A DNA stretch of 64,000 nt from Epiperipatus broadwayi (taxonomy: Eukaryota > Onychophora > Udeonychophora > Euonychophora > Peripatidae), in the NCBI GenBank assembly GCA_028023455.1, contig JAQFVV010012441.1, forward strand, positions 5,076,606 through 5,140,605. Reading direction: 5' to 3'. The translations under genes and the position numbers were made by a program. The first letter of the stretch is position 1, and every line of letters begins with the position of its first letter. Below the pieces are notes generated by a model that ran no database searches, was not told the origin of the DNA, and saw only the letters and a program-made list of their open reading frames with translations. This document shows positions 12,433 through 25,119 of the stretch, piece after piece.

Positions 12433-14273
12433 TGTAATCGCCCGCGACCGTGACAACCACCACTACCTTCGCTACTCCTTGCTTGACGATTCCTTTTTTT
12501 GTTGGCACCCGCTGTGTTCTTCCGTCCGGGGATTACATGATGTTCTATGACGATAATTTCTAACACCTATACACGTACGCTTTATTTATTTTATACATAG
12601 ATTCGAATCGAATCCCGGTAATAGGCGCCAGGAGAACTTTTAGGAGAGTCCGCCACGTATGTGCATAAGCCCACTCAATTATATCACAAAACATGCCCGT
12701 GCCTCACTCCAGTCGGAAACATGAAACGAACACAGCCACAATTACCCTTCACACTACCTCCGTTATTATAATCATAGAAAGGCCCGCCCTACATCCCACA
12801 GAACAAATTAATCCAACTTAACTCTAGTCAAAAAAAACATCACGACATAAGCATAAAATCAATAAAATCCCACCCCCAAAATATCAACCACATTCATTTC
12901 CATACAAACAAATTTACGCTAAAGCATTCATTCCGATATATATAAATTTATGTTGAAATTCCAAGCAATTAAATAACAAAAAAAATGAGCTACATAAATA
13001 TTTATTTAATCTGTTTAATAATGATTAACGCAGGTATGTGATCGGCAAGCCGAAACAATTAACGGTAAACTTCAAATGACTTTGCACATATTATTTCAGA
13101 CTGTTGATCAGTCGGCAAATTTATTAGGTAAAAATTCTCGAACTGTTCATAAATGATTAATATTAATTATACTGTTTTAGATTAATGTCTTTCTAATAGT
13201 TCTGGATATAAAAGTTATTTCTTTAAGTGCATAATTGAATATAACAAATTTTACGATAGCTACCTGTGAAATGTAGAACGACTGTAATGGGATCCTGAGC
13301 GAAGATTATTCTTTAATGATGTATTCCGGCGATTTGCGCGGTCTCCAAGCGAGCGTGGTCCTAATATGAGGTTCTCCGGTGGTATGAGCATCTTGATGGC
13401 AATCAGCTGGACTGGACGCGGAGGTCCGGCGGTCAAGCCGCGAATTCTATGTTCAGCAACGCATGGCAGTTAGATTCATAATGTCTAATAAAAATCAAGT
13501 CTCTTAATAATCTCTCAAAAGAAGAGCACAAACTGTCCTCTCAAAACGCTGTTCGGCCTTTTTGATCTTTGCCTTCATGCCCTCACACCTTGAATTTTCC
13601 TCCTCCAATCAATCCCATGCACCTGTGAGTCCCTTTATTTGATAAGTCCATCGCGTGTCAGCTCAACTCCGAGATTTCTGGGATTGTTGACATTAGTTTG
13701 GAATTTAACCATTTTTCTTAGGTATTGTTTCACTGGGGACAGAAATCTGAGTCGTACAATAGCGGTGTACACTTTCTCACACCTCTGTTTCTAATTTTGG
13801 CTTGTTTTATCTCGGCGTACCAGCACACATCCTGCCTATTGTTTCAATTTCTAATTTTACATTTACTAATTACGTTTGTACAAATTAATCGGAGATTGCT
13901 TGGAATTTCTGAACATATTGCTAATTAATTTAAATTATTTTATAAAAGTTAAACTTGCATTCAATCATTCTTCTTTAATTGATCAAAAATAAATAACAAA
14001 AAAAAACTACAACGACGGATTATAGATTTATTCTTAGCACACACACACAAAATAATAAAATAACAACAATTTTTACTCTTTTTTTTCAATAAATCTGACA
14101 GGTACTCTTATATAGCTGCGATCGGCTTTAGAAACGGCTGTTCTTCGCTTATTATTAAAGCAAGACCGCTTTTATAAAAGTTTTGTCCCTGTCAGTTATT
14201 TCGTCAATTGATTATAGTTGAATATACCCCCATATGCCTGGGTTTGAATACCATGTAACGCTATTCCGTTACA
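12433..14273. mobile_element. Probable solo LTR (1.84 kb), TG...CA ends, in an AT-dinucleotide target
   Basis: The segment starts TGTAATCGCC and ends ATTCCGTTACA. This gives the TG...CA ends of an LTR with a short terminal inversion (TGTAA/TTACA). It is flanked on both sides by ATATATAT (12425-12432 and 14274-14281), usable as a target duplication, though in AT repeats such a match has little weight. Composition is distinctly G+C-richer than its surroundings in two blocks (12430-12760 and 13290-13700). No gag-pol is inside, and no second copy occurs in the window, so it would be a solo LTR left by recombination. It directly abuts the 14282-22074 element. Alternative: an unrelated repeat whose ends match by chance. 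Confidence 0.5.
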
Positions 14274-14281
14274 ATATATAT

Positions 14282-16349
14282 TGTGACAGTCAGATAATAT
14301 ATGTTGGTTTAACCCAGTTCGAATACTAGGTGAAAGTACCTCGAGGCCATCCATATGTGAGATATTAAATCAAAAATACAATGACCTCTGCCCTATTTGC
14401 CTGTTCTCGACTAATTACAAACAAACAACATTATCTGAGACACACATAAATTATTTTCTCACTGGCCACAAAGCTTAGCAACAGAGGTATAGACATGGAT
14501 GGGAAGACCTATGGAGCGAAATAGTTAAATGTGCATAAAAATCCTATGAAAAATGTGTTTTGTGTGCCTGGATCATTGGAAAAGCAAACTAAAGCATTAC
14601 AATAAAATTAGAAAACTCAAGCTTTTGATAGTTAAATAATATGTTTAATTAATGACTTTAAAATATTAAGAATGTTTTTAATGGTCTCCGCTATTCCCCT
14701 AAATTAATGAAAAACTAATTAGACACTAAAAACAGATTAAACGATATAATATTTTTGCGGTCTAAATCTTTTCTTCCCAATTTTAGTAAAATTGTCAACC
14801 TCAATGTCCTCAATAGAGTACAATAGTAAAAATCTTTCGCAAAGCATTTTCTAATTGCTTTGTGCTAAAAACAGTTTAAAAATTGTTTAAAACATATATA
14901 GCTAAATCATATATACATAATAAGCTACTGGCGGTCAAAAGAGGCGTTATTGAGGAGATCAACTTGGCAAACAAAGGAAACTTACTCGTATGGAATTTAG
15001 AAACATAAATAAAATTGGAAAGAGATTTTAAATGAAAAAAATTAACTTTTAAACTTAACCACAATGGAATACAAAATATTTACACATGTTAGTAATGAAG
15101 AATAGTGAAGGAAAAAAGGTTAAATATAGTTAGATGATCACACATATATATATATATTTAAGACTAGTCTAATAAAAGTAGTTTCATAAATATAATTAAA
15201 TACAACATTTCAAAATATAATTCAGTGACGCAATTAAGAAAGGTATGAACAAAAAAGGGTAGAAAGTAAATAGTTCAATGGAGGAGAGATACGATTACCA
15301 TTCTTTTTTTCTTGGTCATGTTCCCTCGATTAGCGTAGCCTTTCCGTCCATCGATAGGTATTTTCCCGGACAAGGAAAGTGGAAATAAGTAGCATGCTTT
15401 TATGAAAAGTCCTACAGACATGGCACAGAGTTCAGATGACTATTGAGTGGATACTAAGGCATTTTGATGGTATTTAGGAACCTCAGCAATAGGCAAAGCT
15501 ATTTATTTGCCTAGCCAAGCATAGTAGAATCCACCAAATTCATATATCTTTTAGTTTGAGAATGTTCAAACTTCTCCATGATTTTGAAGCCGACAGTTGT
15601 CTAACTTTTTGGAATAAAATCTCCACAAGTAAAATCTGAAAGATTTCTCCAAAGAGAAATCTGAATGCCAGCAAGAAAACTCTGAATGCCATCAAGAAAA
15701 CTTTGAATAATCAAGTCTTTTATTCTCACTTCTATTTATACCCTCTTTTTTAGCTACCTTCTATTGTTTGTCTGATCTTAGATCTTGATAAGCCCACCCC
15801 CACTCTTTGATTCAAGGTAACATTGTCTAAAAATAACTTTTACTTTTTTCTTCTAAATTTCTTTCTTTAAATTTTGCATTTTATTAATTAAAAAAGAAAG
15901 AGAAGGCCATCTTTAATTTGCCTTGAATGGACTAATTAATTAAAAATATACATTCTTTTAGAAAATGTTTGTGGGCTTATCTCAAAATCAAATCATACTA
16001 AATATTTTAACAAGATTTTAATAAAAAAATATACTATTTCTTTTAATAATATAAGCATTTTATTTCATCAGAATTTTGCATTAACTCATATATATATATG
16101 CTTGACGTATATACATGTTTGACTAATAGATTTTACAAGTAATTTTTATTAACAGAAATCTAATCTTAGATTGGAATTTATTTAACACAAAATATTTAAC
16201 TGCAATACAAATTTAATAAGCATAATTAATTTTAGCTTTAATGCAAAACCCTGCTGATATTGGACTATAAACTTAATTCAGGTCTATAATACTAATTAAG
16301 TTTATAGGCGGCTGTGAAGCATGGATTGGACTTCAGATCCATTGCTTCA
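14282..16349 (-). repeat. 3' LTR of the Gypsy-type element (minus orientation)
   Basis: Pairs with 20011-22074 along its whole length; by eye well over nine in ten positions agree, with a few small indels. The plus-strand start is TGTGACAGTC and the end ATTGCTTCA. The terminal plus-strand region near 16315-16349 forms a hairpin around GAAGCATGGATTGGAC and GATCCATTGCTTC. Confidence 0.9.
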
Positions 16350-16589
16350 TTTCCCAATAGTTAGTGAGCAAAAAAAATGTTAAAAAAATGCTGTTGCTTC
16401 AGGCCAGAGGTAAAAATTTTGTGCCAGGTGAGTTCAAGCCTACTCTTTATTTGCTGTAATATTTAATTTGTCAATGACTAACAGTCTTTCTTTTTTTTAC
16501 TATATAACTAACGGTTTATCCTTAATTCAATCTACTGTATCTTAAATCGAGTCCATGTTGTTTTTAGTCTAAAAGTTATATTTATCTTT

Positions 16590-17027
16590 TTACTTTCTAA
16601 ATTTTTCGGGGTCTGGTGGTACATAAGGTTTTAAGTTTCTGTTTCTAATATTATACTCTCTTTTTAGGCTGAGATTATTTTTCCAAAACAAAACACTTAT
16701 TCCACACTTTTTTTTAAATGTGTGAGAGCCTTTATATATTGGGAAAAACTTTTTAACTTTCCTCCACACTTTACTACTTGGCCTAAGGTCTCTTAGCCAT
16801 GCTTTCTTTCCTTTCCTGCATTTATATTGCCGGTTTCGATTCTTGTGATGCCGAACTGTATGTCTTAATTTTTCCCTTGCCTTCTTTACTTGCTCAGTCA
16901 TGTTCTGGACTTGGAGACAGATTTTCAAGCTATCAAGGTGGTGTCTAGGGTTCCCACCCAGTTCTTTTCTAAAACATTTTATATTGCTAATCTTTGCCAC
17001 AGGAGTTATAGTATTGATTACTGTCAC
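16590..17027 (-). pseudogene. Integrase C-terminal fragment of Gypsy-type pol
   Basis: A 145-codon open stretch on the minus strand. From residue 20 or so it reads FRKELGGNPRHHLDSLK, a helix-rich basic linker (MTEQVKKAREKLRHTVRHH), then WLRDLRPSSKVWRKVKKF and FPIYKGSHTF, and near the end YNIRNRNLKPYVPPDPE. This order, with 'kvgd-vwlr ... pky-kGPY ... g-yniRnlKPY', is how the C-terminal part of Ty3/Gypsy integrase ends, just before the 3' LTR. The catalytic integrase core, RNase H, RT and protease are not found upstream. The apparent ATG is inside the former polyprotein and not a real start. It lies about 240 bp from the LTR, the expected position. Confidence 0.72.
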
Positions 17028-17029
17028 AG

Positions 17030-17419
17030 TAAAATTTCACTGCCTTGTTGCACCTGGATTTGGTTCAACAGCTGTTGATCATCTGTTTTTTACTATTCTC
17101 ATTCATTTGTTCAGAGAAGTCCAACTGGTGAATGGCTTCGCCTGTTTCATAATCACTCGAGGATTTCATATCAGTGTCATCTTGTTTTTGAATATCATTT
17201 TCTGGTGAAATTCTGGTACAATACTCTGTTCTTGATGGAGTTCATATGTGCCTCCAAACGGTCCAATCTTTGCGATGTAATATTCATGAATTCTTGGAAC
17301 ACGTTCATCATCATTTTGTTTTCGTCTCTCATTTCTTTGATGAGATCTTACAAATTGTATTTTTGGTCACTATGAGTACATATTGACCTATAAACTTCGC
17401 ATCTTTTCTGTTCCTTCAT
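17030..17419 (-). pseudogene. Gag-like N-terminal fragment, broken
   Basis: On the minus strand an ATG at 17419 opens MKEQKRCEVYRSICTHSDQK; after one stop the frame continues with LIKEMRDENKMMMNVFQEF and SQRLDRLEAHMNSIKN, a charged, probably coiled-coil helix. A +1 shift then gives DYETGEAIHQLDFSEQ. Such an N-terminus fits a retroelement gag, but I cannot name the family from it. It is followed directly by the integrase C-terminal fragment, which implies that several kilobases of gag-pol were deleted between them. Stops and shifts make it non-functional. Confidence 0.45.
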
Positions 17420-20010
17420 TTTCACCTAATATTGGCTATTTTGTTATACAACAATCACAATTTATTTGTAAAACGTATTTTAGTCTTTTTATAAACAATC
17501 TAGATAAGTATATTTTATCACCTGTATCTAGGAGCTATAATCCTGTATATAAAAAAATTTAGTTCTTTCTAAACTAAATCAGTATTCTAAGTTCCAACTA
17601 TCTATTTTTTTTATATATTTTCAGAAATTAACTTTGCCTACCTCACGAGATCCTATCCTAACCCTCTGCCTATATGTATCAGTTTGTACATGAAAAAAAA
17701 AATCCTGCCGTGTCTGTCTTTAATATTTATACTGCATATTATTCTCCTCACTTTATTTATTTTTATATTTCATTAAAATATCACTGCTATTTTGTCACAA
17801 TATAATTAAAATAACACACAGCTTGACCTGGCTTTTTCTGACACCTGAAACAACTAAAAAATGCATTTACATTAATATACAAGTACATATATATATCGAA
17901 AGGAATATGTGAGCGAAAATATACATAAGTCATGTTTAAAAATTATTTTGGCTCAATAAGCATACATTTTTATTTTGATCATCTACCTCCTATGGTTTGT
18001 TTATTTGTATTCCGATATGAGAAATTGCACTTGCCGACAAATTTATTTGATGGGGGCGCCAGTCGACAAGACAATGGCCATATCAAATATACATATTAAT
18101 GGATAATGACCCAAGCACACATTGATAAGGTTTATAAAGTTTAAATGCGATTAAAATTTATTTTGAGTTTCACTTTTTAAAAAAAATCTCTGCATGAATA
18201 AGTAAATGGTATTTTAAATGACAATATTAAGTCTAAGACGTATACAACTCAGTAAGGTAACATGTCTGACCTGGGTTCGAAACCAGTTACCATATTGGTC
18301 ATGACACAAAAAAAAAATCAATTTAACAGCCTAAAGTACGATTAACAAAACAAAATATACACCAAAAAAAATTAAAAATAAAAATAAAATCCCATGATAA
18401 CCACCACTCCGAATTATGAACCTGGGATCGAAACCAACTACCATTTTGGTCACAACCCAAAATAGATTAACAATTATCAAGCAATTTTACAGAATCACGC
18501 ATTGAGATCAAAAATTGTTTTAAAAAAAAACATTTATATAAAAACGGGTTTTACCGAACTATAAACGAAATGTATACCATATACACCCATATATATGAGT
18601 ATGTACATCATTAAATAAGCATATATATGACTATATATAAATATACAAACAAATATACCTATACAAATATTTTTTTCTTATCATGTACATGATTTTATTA
18701 GAAAGATTTGTCATATTGCAGACCGCATACTCCTATTATTTCAGGCTAGTAAACGCTGGTCGCAACTATGACAAGGAAGCAATGGTTGCAGACATAGACC
18801 TATTATTTCAGGCTACTCAGCAATTCTAAACTCTAAAACAGTAGGGGGTCTTCACCTAAATGGTTACTAAAAGGGTCTTCACCATTAAAAAAAAAAGGCT
18901 TCACCTAACGGTTACTTAAAGGGGTCTTCACCTAACTGTTACTCAATAAATGATTCAATAGCATAATCCAAATTGAGAAAAAAAAATCTTAACTAAAGGT
19001 GGCTGACATATATGTTATACAAAAATATATCTTATATATATATATCTTTATTAAAACGAACATACGCATTTACTATTTTCAACTTGAAAATTAAGTTTGA
19101 TATTATTAAAACAAAAGTTATATTTATATATGTTTGCAGGAAAGGTAACTACAAAATATTTAAGAGTGAAAAAAAATTTTGCATGATTAAAATTATTCAT
19201 TAAAAACGAAACGCAGAGAAAGTGAAAAAAAAATTTACTAACATCGTACGTTGACACGTGTTAATCTGAACTTATCAAACTTTTTGATCTTAGAAAAAAT
19301 TTCTATTAATGGAAAAAAATGTTATCTATCAGATCTGTACAAAAATTTAAACAAACTGAAAAACATTTTATTATCTATTTGTACTCTTTACTAAAATAAT
19401 AACACACCGTATATACTATATTTCGAAAAACATTACTACATCAAAACTTCTCATATTTAAGCAATACTAAAATAACAAAGTACAAAAGCTATTTTAAGGG
19501 AGGGCGGGTGGGTATATATTTGACATTTCCGCCTCATCGAAAGCTATATACTTTCTATGACAAAAACAATATGGCAAATCTACTCATTAGGAAAAAAATT
19601 GCTTTAACTCTGAAATCCCATTTTATAATCACACACACAAAAAAAAAACTACTAACGGAGTGTTAACTTTTTAAATATAAAGTATTCATTTCATATATAC
19701 TAAACTCGGAAAAAAAAATGTTTACCTTATGACACATTTAACTTGTTAATTAATTTAAAAAAATGAAATTTGGCTCACATTAGGAAACAAAACTCGGAAA
19801 AATTATACATATATTTTTATATACATATATTGAACTAAAACTAACTTCTCAGGGTACTAATTTTTTTTTTTTTTTAAAAAATGACATACGTTCCACGGCG
19901 ACAACTCAGAGAAGACTTTTACATATATTTATCTATACCTATATTTCCAAAAAAAAAAAGAAATTTGGTCCACGTTGTTGGCGTCAGAATGCGGAAAAAA
20001 AAAATTTAAC
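17420..20010 (-). other. Non-coding leader of the LTR element with internal short repeats
   Basis: Between the 5' LTR and the gag-like start lie 2.6 kb with no protein signal. It holds CCTATTATTTCAGGCTA twice (18732-18748, 18799-18815), a tandem block at 18844-18948, paired T-arm-like strings (GGGTTCGAAACCAG at 18270 and GGGATCGAAACCAA at 18423), and weak repetition near 19765-19800 and 19962-20000 (AAATTTGG...CGGAAAAA). Confidence 0.5.
18844..18948. repeat. Short tandem repeat, about four units of GGGTCTTCACCTAA-NGGTTACT
   Basis: Units beginning GGGTCTTCACC occur near 18845, 18872, 18896 (shortened to GGCTTCACC) and 18920. Three are followed by TAA and GTTACT-like words; an A10 run interrupts the second. 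Unit length is roughly 25-28 bp. Confidence 0.75.
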
Positions 20011-22074
20011 TGTGACAGTCAGATGATGTATGTTGGTTTAACCCAGTTCAAATACTAGGGTAAAGTACCTCGAGGCCATCCCTACGTGAGATATTAAATC
20101 GAGAATACAATGACCTTTGCCCTATTTGCCTATTCTCGAAGCTAATTACGAACAAACAACATTATCTGAGACACACATAAATTATTTTCTCACCGGCCAC
20201 AAGCTTAGCAACAGAGGTAGAGACATGAACGGGAACACCTACAGAGCTAAATAGTTAAATGTGCATAAAAGTACTACAAAAAATTTTGCGTGCCTGGATC
20301 ATTGGAAATGCAAACTAAAGCATTACAATAAAATTAGAAAACTCAAGCTTTTGATAGTTAAATAATATTAATTAATGACTTTAAAATATTAAGAATGTTT
20401 TTAATGGCCTCCGCTATTCCCCTAAATTAATGAAAAACTAATTAGACACTAAAAACAGATTAAACGATATAATATTTTTGCGGTCTAAATCTTTTCTTCC
20501 CAATTTTATTAAAATTGTCAACATGAATCTCCTCGATAAAGTACAATAGTAAAAATCTTTTGCAAAGCATTGTCTAATTGTGTTGTGCTAAAAACAGACA
20601 GTTTAAAAAATGTTTAAAATGTATATAGCTAAATCATATACATGTAATAAGCTACTGGCGGACAAAAGAGGCATTATTGAGGAGATCAAGTTGGCAAACA
20701 AAGAAAACTTACTCGTATGGAATTTAGAAACATAAATAAAATTGGAAAGAGATTTTAAATGAAAAAAATTAACTTTTAAACTTAACCGCAATGGAATACA
20801 AAATATTTACACATATTAGTAATGAAGAATAGTGAAGGAAAAAAGGTTAAATATAGATAGATGATCACACATATATATATTTAAGACTAGTCTAATAAAA
20901 GTGGTTACATAAATATAATTAAATACAACATTTAAAAAATATAATTCAGTGACGCAATTAAGAAAGGTATGAACAAAAAAGGGTAGAAGGTAAATAGTTC
21001 AATGGAGGAGAGATATGATTACCGTCCTGTTTTTCTTGGTCATGTTTCCTCGATGAGCGTAGCTTGATCCGTCCACCGATAGGTATTTGCCCGAACAAGG
21101 AAAGTGAAAATAAGTAGCATGCTTTTATGAAAAATCCTACAGACACAGCACAGAGTTCAGATGACTATTGAGTGGATACTAAGGCATTTTGATGGTATTT
21201 AAGAACCTCGGCAATAGGCAAAGCTATTTATTTGCCTAGCCAAGCATAGTAGAATCCATCAAATTCATATGACTTTTAGCTTGAGCATGTTCAAACTTCT
21301 CCATGATTTTGAAGATGACAGTTGTCTAACATTTTGGAATAAAATCTCCACAAGCAAAATCTGAAAGAGTTCTCCAAAGAGAAATTTGAATGCCAGCAAG
21401 AAAACTCTGAATGCCAGCAAGAAAACTTTGAATAATCAAGTCTTTTGTTCTCACTTCTATTTATACCCTCTGTGGCAGCTACCTTCTATTGTTTGTCTGA
21501 TCTGAGATCTTGATAAGCCCACCCCCACTCTTTGTTTCAAGGTAACATTTTCTAAAAATAACTTTTACTTTTTTCTTCTAAATTTCATTCTTTTAACTTT
21601 GCATTTTATTAATTAAAAAAGAAAGAGAAGGCCATCTTTAATTTGCCTTGAATGGGCTAATTAATTAAAAATATACATTCTTTTAGAAAATGTTTGTGGG
21701 CTTATCTCAAAATCAAATCATACTAAATATTTTAACAAGATTTTAATAAAAAAATATATTATTTCTTTTAATAATATAAGCATTTTATTTCATCAGAATT
21801 TTGCATTAACTCATATATATATACACTTGACGTATATATATGTTTGACTAATAGATTTTACAAGTAATTTTTATTAACAGAAATCTAATCTTAGATTGGA
21901 ATTTATTTAACACAAAATATTTAACTGCAATACAAATTTAATAAGCATAATTAATTTTAGCTTTAATGCAAAACCCTGCTGATATTGGACTATAAACTTA
22001 ATTCAGGTCTATAATACTAATTAAGTTTATAGGAGGCTGTGAAGCATGGATCGGACTTCAGATCCATTGCTTCA
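20011..22074 (-). repeat. 5' LTR of the Gypsy-type element (minus orientation)
   Basis: Second copy of the 2.06-kb direct repeat. An open frame of 62 codons on the minus strand at 20603-20791 has a counterpart at 14876-15064, but this simply reflects LTR duplication; the peptide shows no domain. Differences from the other LTR are scattered, so the insertion is not recent. Confidence 0.9.
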
Positions 22075-22082
22075 ATATATAT

Positions 22083-25017
22083 TGTGCCATTACAATTTGG
22101 TCACTAGCCAAATTTATAGTAATGTCAGGTAGAAAAGGTAAAACAAAATCATCATCACATTTTTATATAACCATAAAAGAAGCTGTAGGGCATCCAAGTT
22201 CAAACCCTACCAGATCAAAATCTTAAACACTTTAGACAGAAAGAGTGGGACAACAATTATATGCTTTACTTGTTTGTGCGTTAATAAATCTCAAAAAGAG
22301 CAGCACACACATTTAATATTTAAATTTTCTGTTAAAAAGCAAAGTTATAATGCATACGTATAGGCAATGTATGTGTAAACTATTTAATTGTTTTATATTT
22401 CAAATATGCAACATTTTAACTTTCTTTAAAACTAACCTATACTTGATCAATTCTAATATCTTATTCTATGCTTCTATTTTGCTTTTCTATAAATGTAATT
22501 GGGATTTAAAAGTTACAGATTTAATTTTAAATAATAGGGTTATAATTACTAAGCTAGCAATTATATTATTTAATGTTAGTTTATGAATGATTTGAAAGAA
22601 TGAAAGATGTGTGTACATTACATACAGAAATTTACATTTACTAAATATTGAAAGAAAAGGAAGGATTAAGTCTGTCAAATTATTTTTTTGTACAATTTTA
22701 TGTTAAAAGAGGAAATCGGTTTAATCAGATATCTATCTTTGTTGCAATTTTTTTTGTAAATAATTGTTTGTCACTTTGGGAGCTTAATTCAGGTGGGAAC
22801 TCTAATTTTGAAATTGTCTTATCTCAAGATCTAAAGAAGGAAGCTCAAACATTTGAAATGTTACCTGGATGTTTAAAAAAAAAAGAAAAGAAAGGAAATA
22901 AGGATTAAGTCTATTTTTTTTAAACAAAAGTGTCTGAAAAAAGGATTAAACTTTTCAGTTGAAAAATAATTTAGTTGAAAATAAATTAGAGATCTAATTA
23001 AAACAAATTTGTCCAAAAATAGCAAGTGACGCTATCTCTGATTGGTTAAGTTAGCTAAAAATTGGATATAAAAAGTGTCTGGAATTATTATTTTTGGTGA
23101 TTATGATTCAGATTATTAAACTATTAAATTGAATGTTGAAAATATAAGAAATGGCTGGCTAGAAAAATTATATGTATGTCCCATCTTTTGCTGACTATCT
23201 GGAAAGCTGCACATCATAGAGGAAAGAAAAGATGTTGTGTCTAAAATAATATTCTACACCTTTCAACTGACCAGAGAAATAAGATGTTTTTAATAGAAGG
23301 AAGAAAGCATTCACCTGCATTCAAAGAAGATGAATTAATCTACTGATAAATATTAATCATCAAGTCCAATTAATTGTTCCAACAACTGATTTTAAACTCA
23401 AGAAAATTTATAAATGTTTAAACAACCGCTGTATTTCATCCACTAAAAGAATCATGCTTGACAGGAAGAAAAAAAAAATTAATATAATGATTTCCAAATT
23501 GTCCACTAAAGCAAATAACCTCAATAGAGTCACCATCATCAAATAGTTATACACCTCAGGAAAGAGATTGTTCCCATGTAAAATGGAAATGGAAGCTGCA
23601 GAAATATAGACATTATACAAGACAAGTTTGAACCCTTGGAAATTCGCCACAAACAAAAGATCGGTAATATGACTTTTTATATCCATTTTCTTTATGATAT
23701 CAGTCTTAATAAACGTTTTAGCAATAAAGTGGTATATTTTATTTAAAGAACTTTTAAAGACTATTCAGATCGATTAAAAACAAGAATGTCTTACTAATAA
23801 TAACTTTGAGCTTCATAAATGATCTTGAATTATCAAAATTATTTGTTTATTAATTTTACAGTTATGAAAAATATTAATGTGTAAAACAATTTTTTTTATA
23901 TGGTATTATGTTTTTAGTTTTAACTAATATATTATTATTATTTTGGTTTTAAATAATATTTTGTTATTATGGGATAAAACACGCACATACATAATAATAT
24001 TTTTATATGTGTATAATTGCGAGTGAATGTGAAATAATAGGTGGTATTAAAATATTAAATTATTTTGTCTTGAGAAAGTATAGATTTCAGCGCTTGGAAG
24101 GGAGGGGGAGATAATGATTTAAAACTCTTTTCTAAAACTTGCTCTTTCAATTCTACTAACATTTTGTTTTTAACATTCTATTTACATGTTAGATTTATAA
24201 AGTATGTGTGCTATTGAGCAAATAATTTTTTTTTTTTTGAAATACTTTTCTCATGGAGTGAAAATCATGGTCAATGTGACCTCCAACTTAATACAAAATA
24301 CATTTGAAGGGAAAGGGGAAAGAACTTGAAATTAATCTGAGGATTGTTATATAATCAATTATTATCATTATTATTATTCATATCAATTTTCATATTTATC
24401 TAGAAATTTTTATGTATATGTTAGAAATGTAGTAATAAATATTAGTTTGTTTTATTAAATGAGGAGTATATATTTCATTAAGTGTAGTCTTTGTTAAGTG
24501 TGATTATTCATTATCATCAATGGTTGAATATTAGTTATTTAAGATATAAGTAAGTATGCTAAAATTAAGCAATAATTATGAATTTTTTTGTAAAAATTAG
24601 TTTTATGTTTAGGTTTAGTCCTAGAGCTGTAGTTGAAACCCTTGTCATTAATGTTATTATTATCATCATCATCATCATCGTCATCAACGTTTTAATTAAT
24701 GAGCTGTTTAACTGTTTAAAGGCCATAAATAAATATTGATTTTATAATATTTAGTGATCTCTTAGTATTATTATAACCACATCCCATCATCTATTTCATG
24801 CAAGGATGAGTGAATTGCCATCCTAAATTAGTTATATATAATCTGAGCTAGTAAACTTGTAAAATATTGAAACACATTTGTTATGCTAAGATCTGAGAAA
24901 TGATTTATGTCTAATATACTCCACTTTGGTTTATAGATGTTTTACTTTTACCTAAATATTAGTGCGTATAGTGATATGGCTCAAAAAGCAAAATCTCCCA
25001 TTTTTATTAGAAATAAA
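22083..25017. other. AT-rich non-coding stretch
   Basis: No gene supported. A B-box-like string AAGTTCAAACCCTACC lies at 22196-22211 without a matching A box. An (ATC)n run at 24663-24680 is followed by short words that may be the worn tail of another LINE, too weak to call. Open frames at 22350-22908 and 23408-23686 have no domain. Confidence 0.45.
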
Positions 25018-25119
25018 GTACCAAGAAGGGATTCAAACCCGGTACATGTGAAAGGTTATTAGATATAACCGTGTCTAGATTCAGATAATCTAGTGGCGCC
25101 CTGCTAGACCATATCCGCT
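25018..25119 (-). repeat. tRNA-like sequence, probably a SINE head or tRNA-derived pseudogene
   Basis: On the minus strand, GCGGATATGGTCTAGCAGGG carries an A-box-like TGGTCTAGCAGG, and 70 bases on GGGTTTGAATCCC is close to a perfect B box. Between them lie two clean hairpins: CTAGATT/AATCTAG with a 5-base loop and GGTTAT/ATAACC. The gap between boxes is too long for an ordinary tRNA and the acceptor ends do not pair well, so I do not call a working tRNA. Confidence 0.5.

Larger units (their letters stand above)
14282..22074 (-). mobile_element. Ty3/Gypsy-type LTR retrotransposon with internal deletion (LARD-like), minus orientation
   Basis: Two near-identical direct repeats of about 2.06 kb (14282-16349 and 20011-22074) enclose 3.66 kb. 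On the minus strand each begins TGAAGCAATGG and ends GACTGTCACA. The outer flanks are both ATATATAT (14274-14281 and 22075-22082), and joining them restores a simple AT-run target. Coding remains in the interior, an integrase C-terminus near the 14-16-kb LTR and a gag-like start farther upstream, set the orientation as minus. A short purine run (GGGAAA on the minus strand, 16350-16355) touches the 3' LTR, as a polypurine tract should. I could not identify a primer-binding site next to the 5' LTR. Most of gag-pol is absent, so it would need proteins from a relative. Confidence 0.87.

Noticed and set aside
14876-15064. 62-codon frame conserved between 14876-15064 and 20603-20791
   Set aside because: Both lie in the two LTR copies, so conservation is due to LTR duplication; no selection can be inferred.
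18045-18070. TGGCGCCCCCATC on the minus strand as a tRNA primer-binding site
   Set aside because: It resembles a PBS but lies about 2 kb from the 5' LTR edge, where a PBS should be adjacent.
18262-18460. Two T-arm-like strings (GGGTTCGAAACCAG, GGGATCGAAACCAA) as tRNA genes
   Set aside because: No A box or cloverleaf upstream; they are short repeats within the LTR-element leader.
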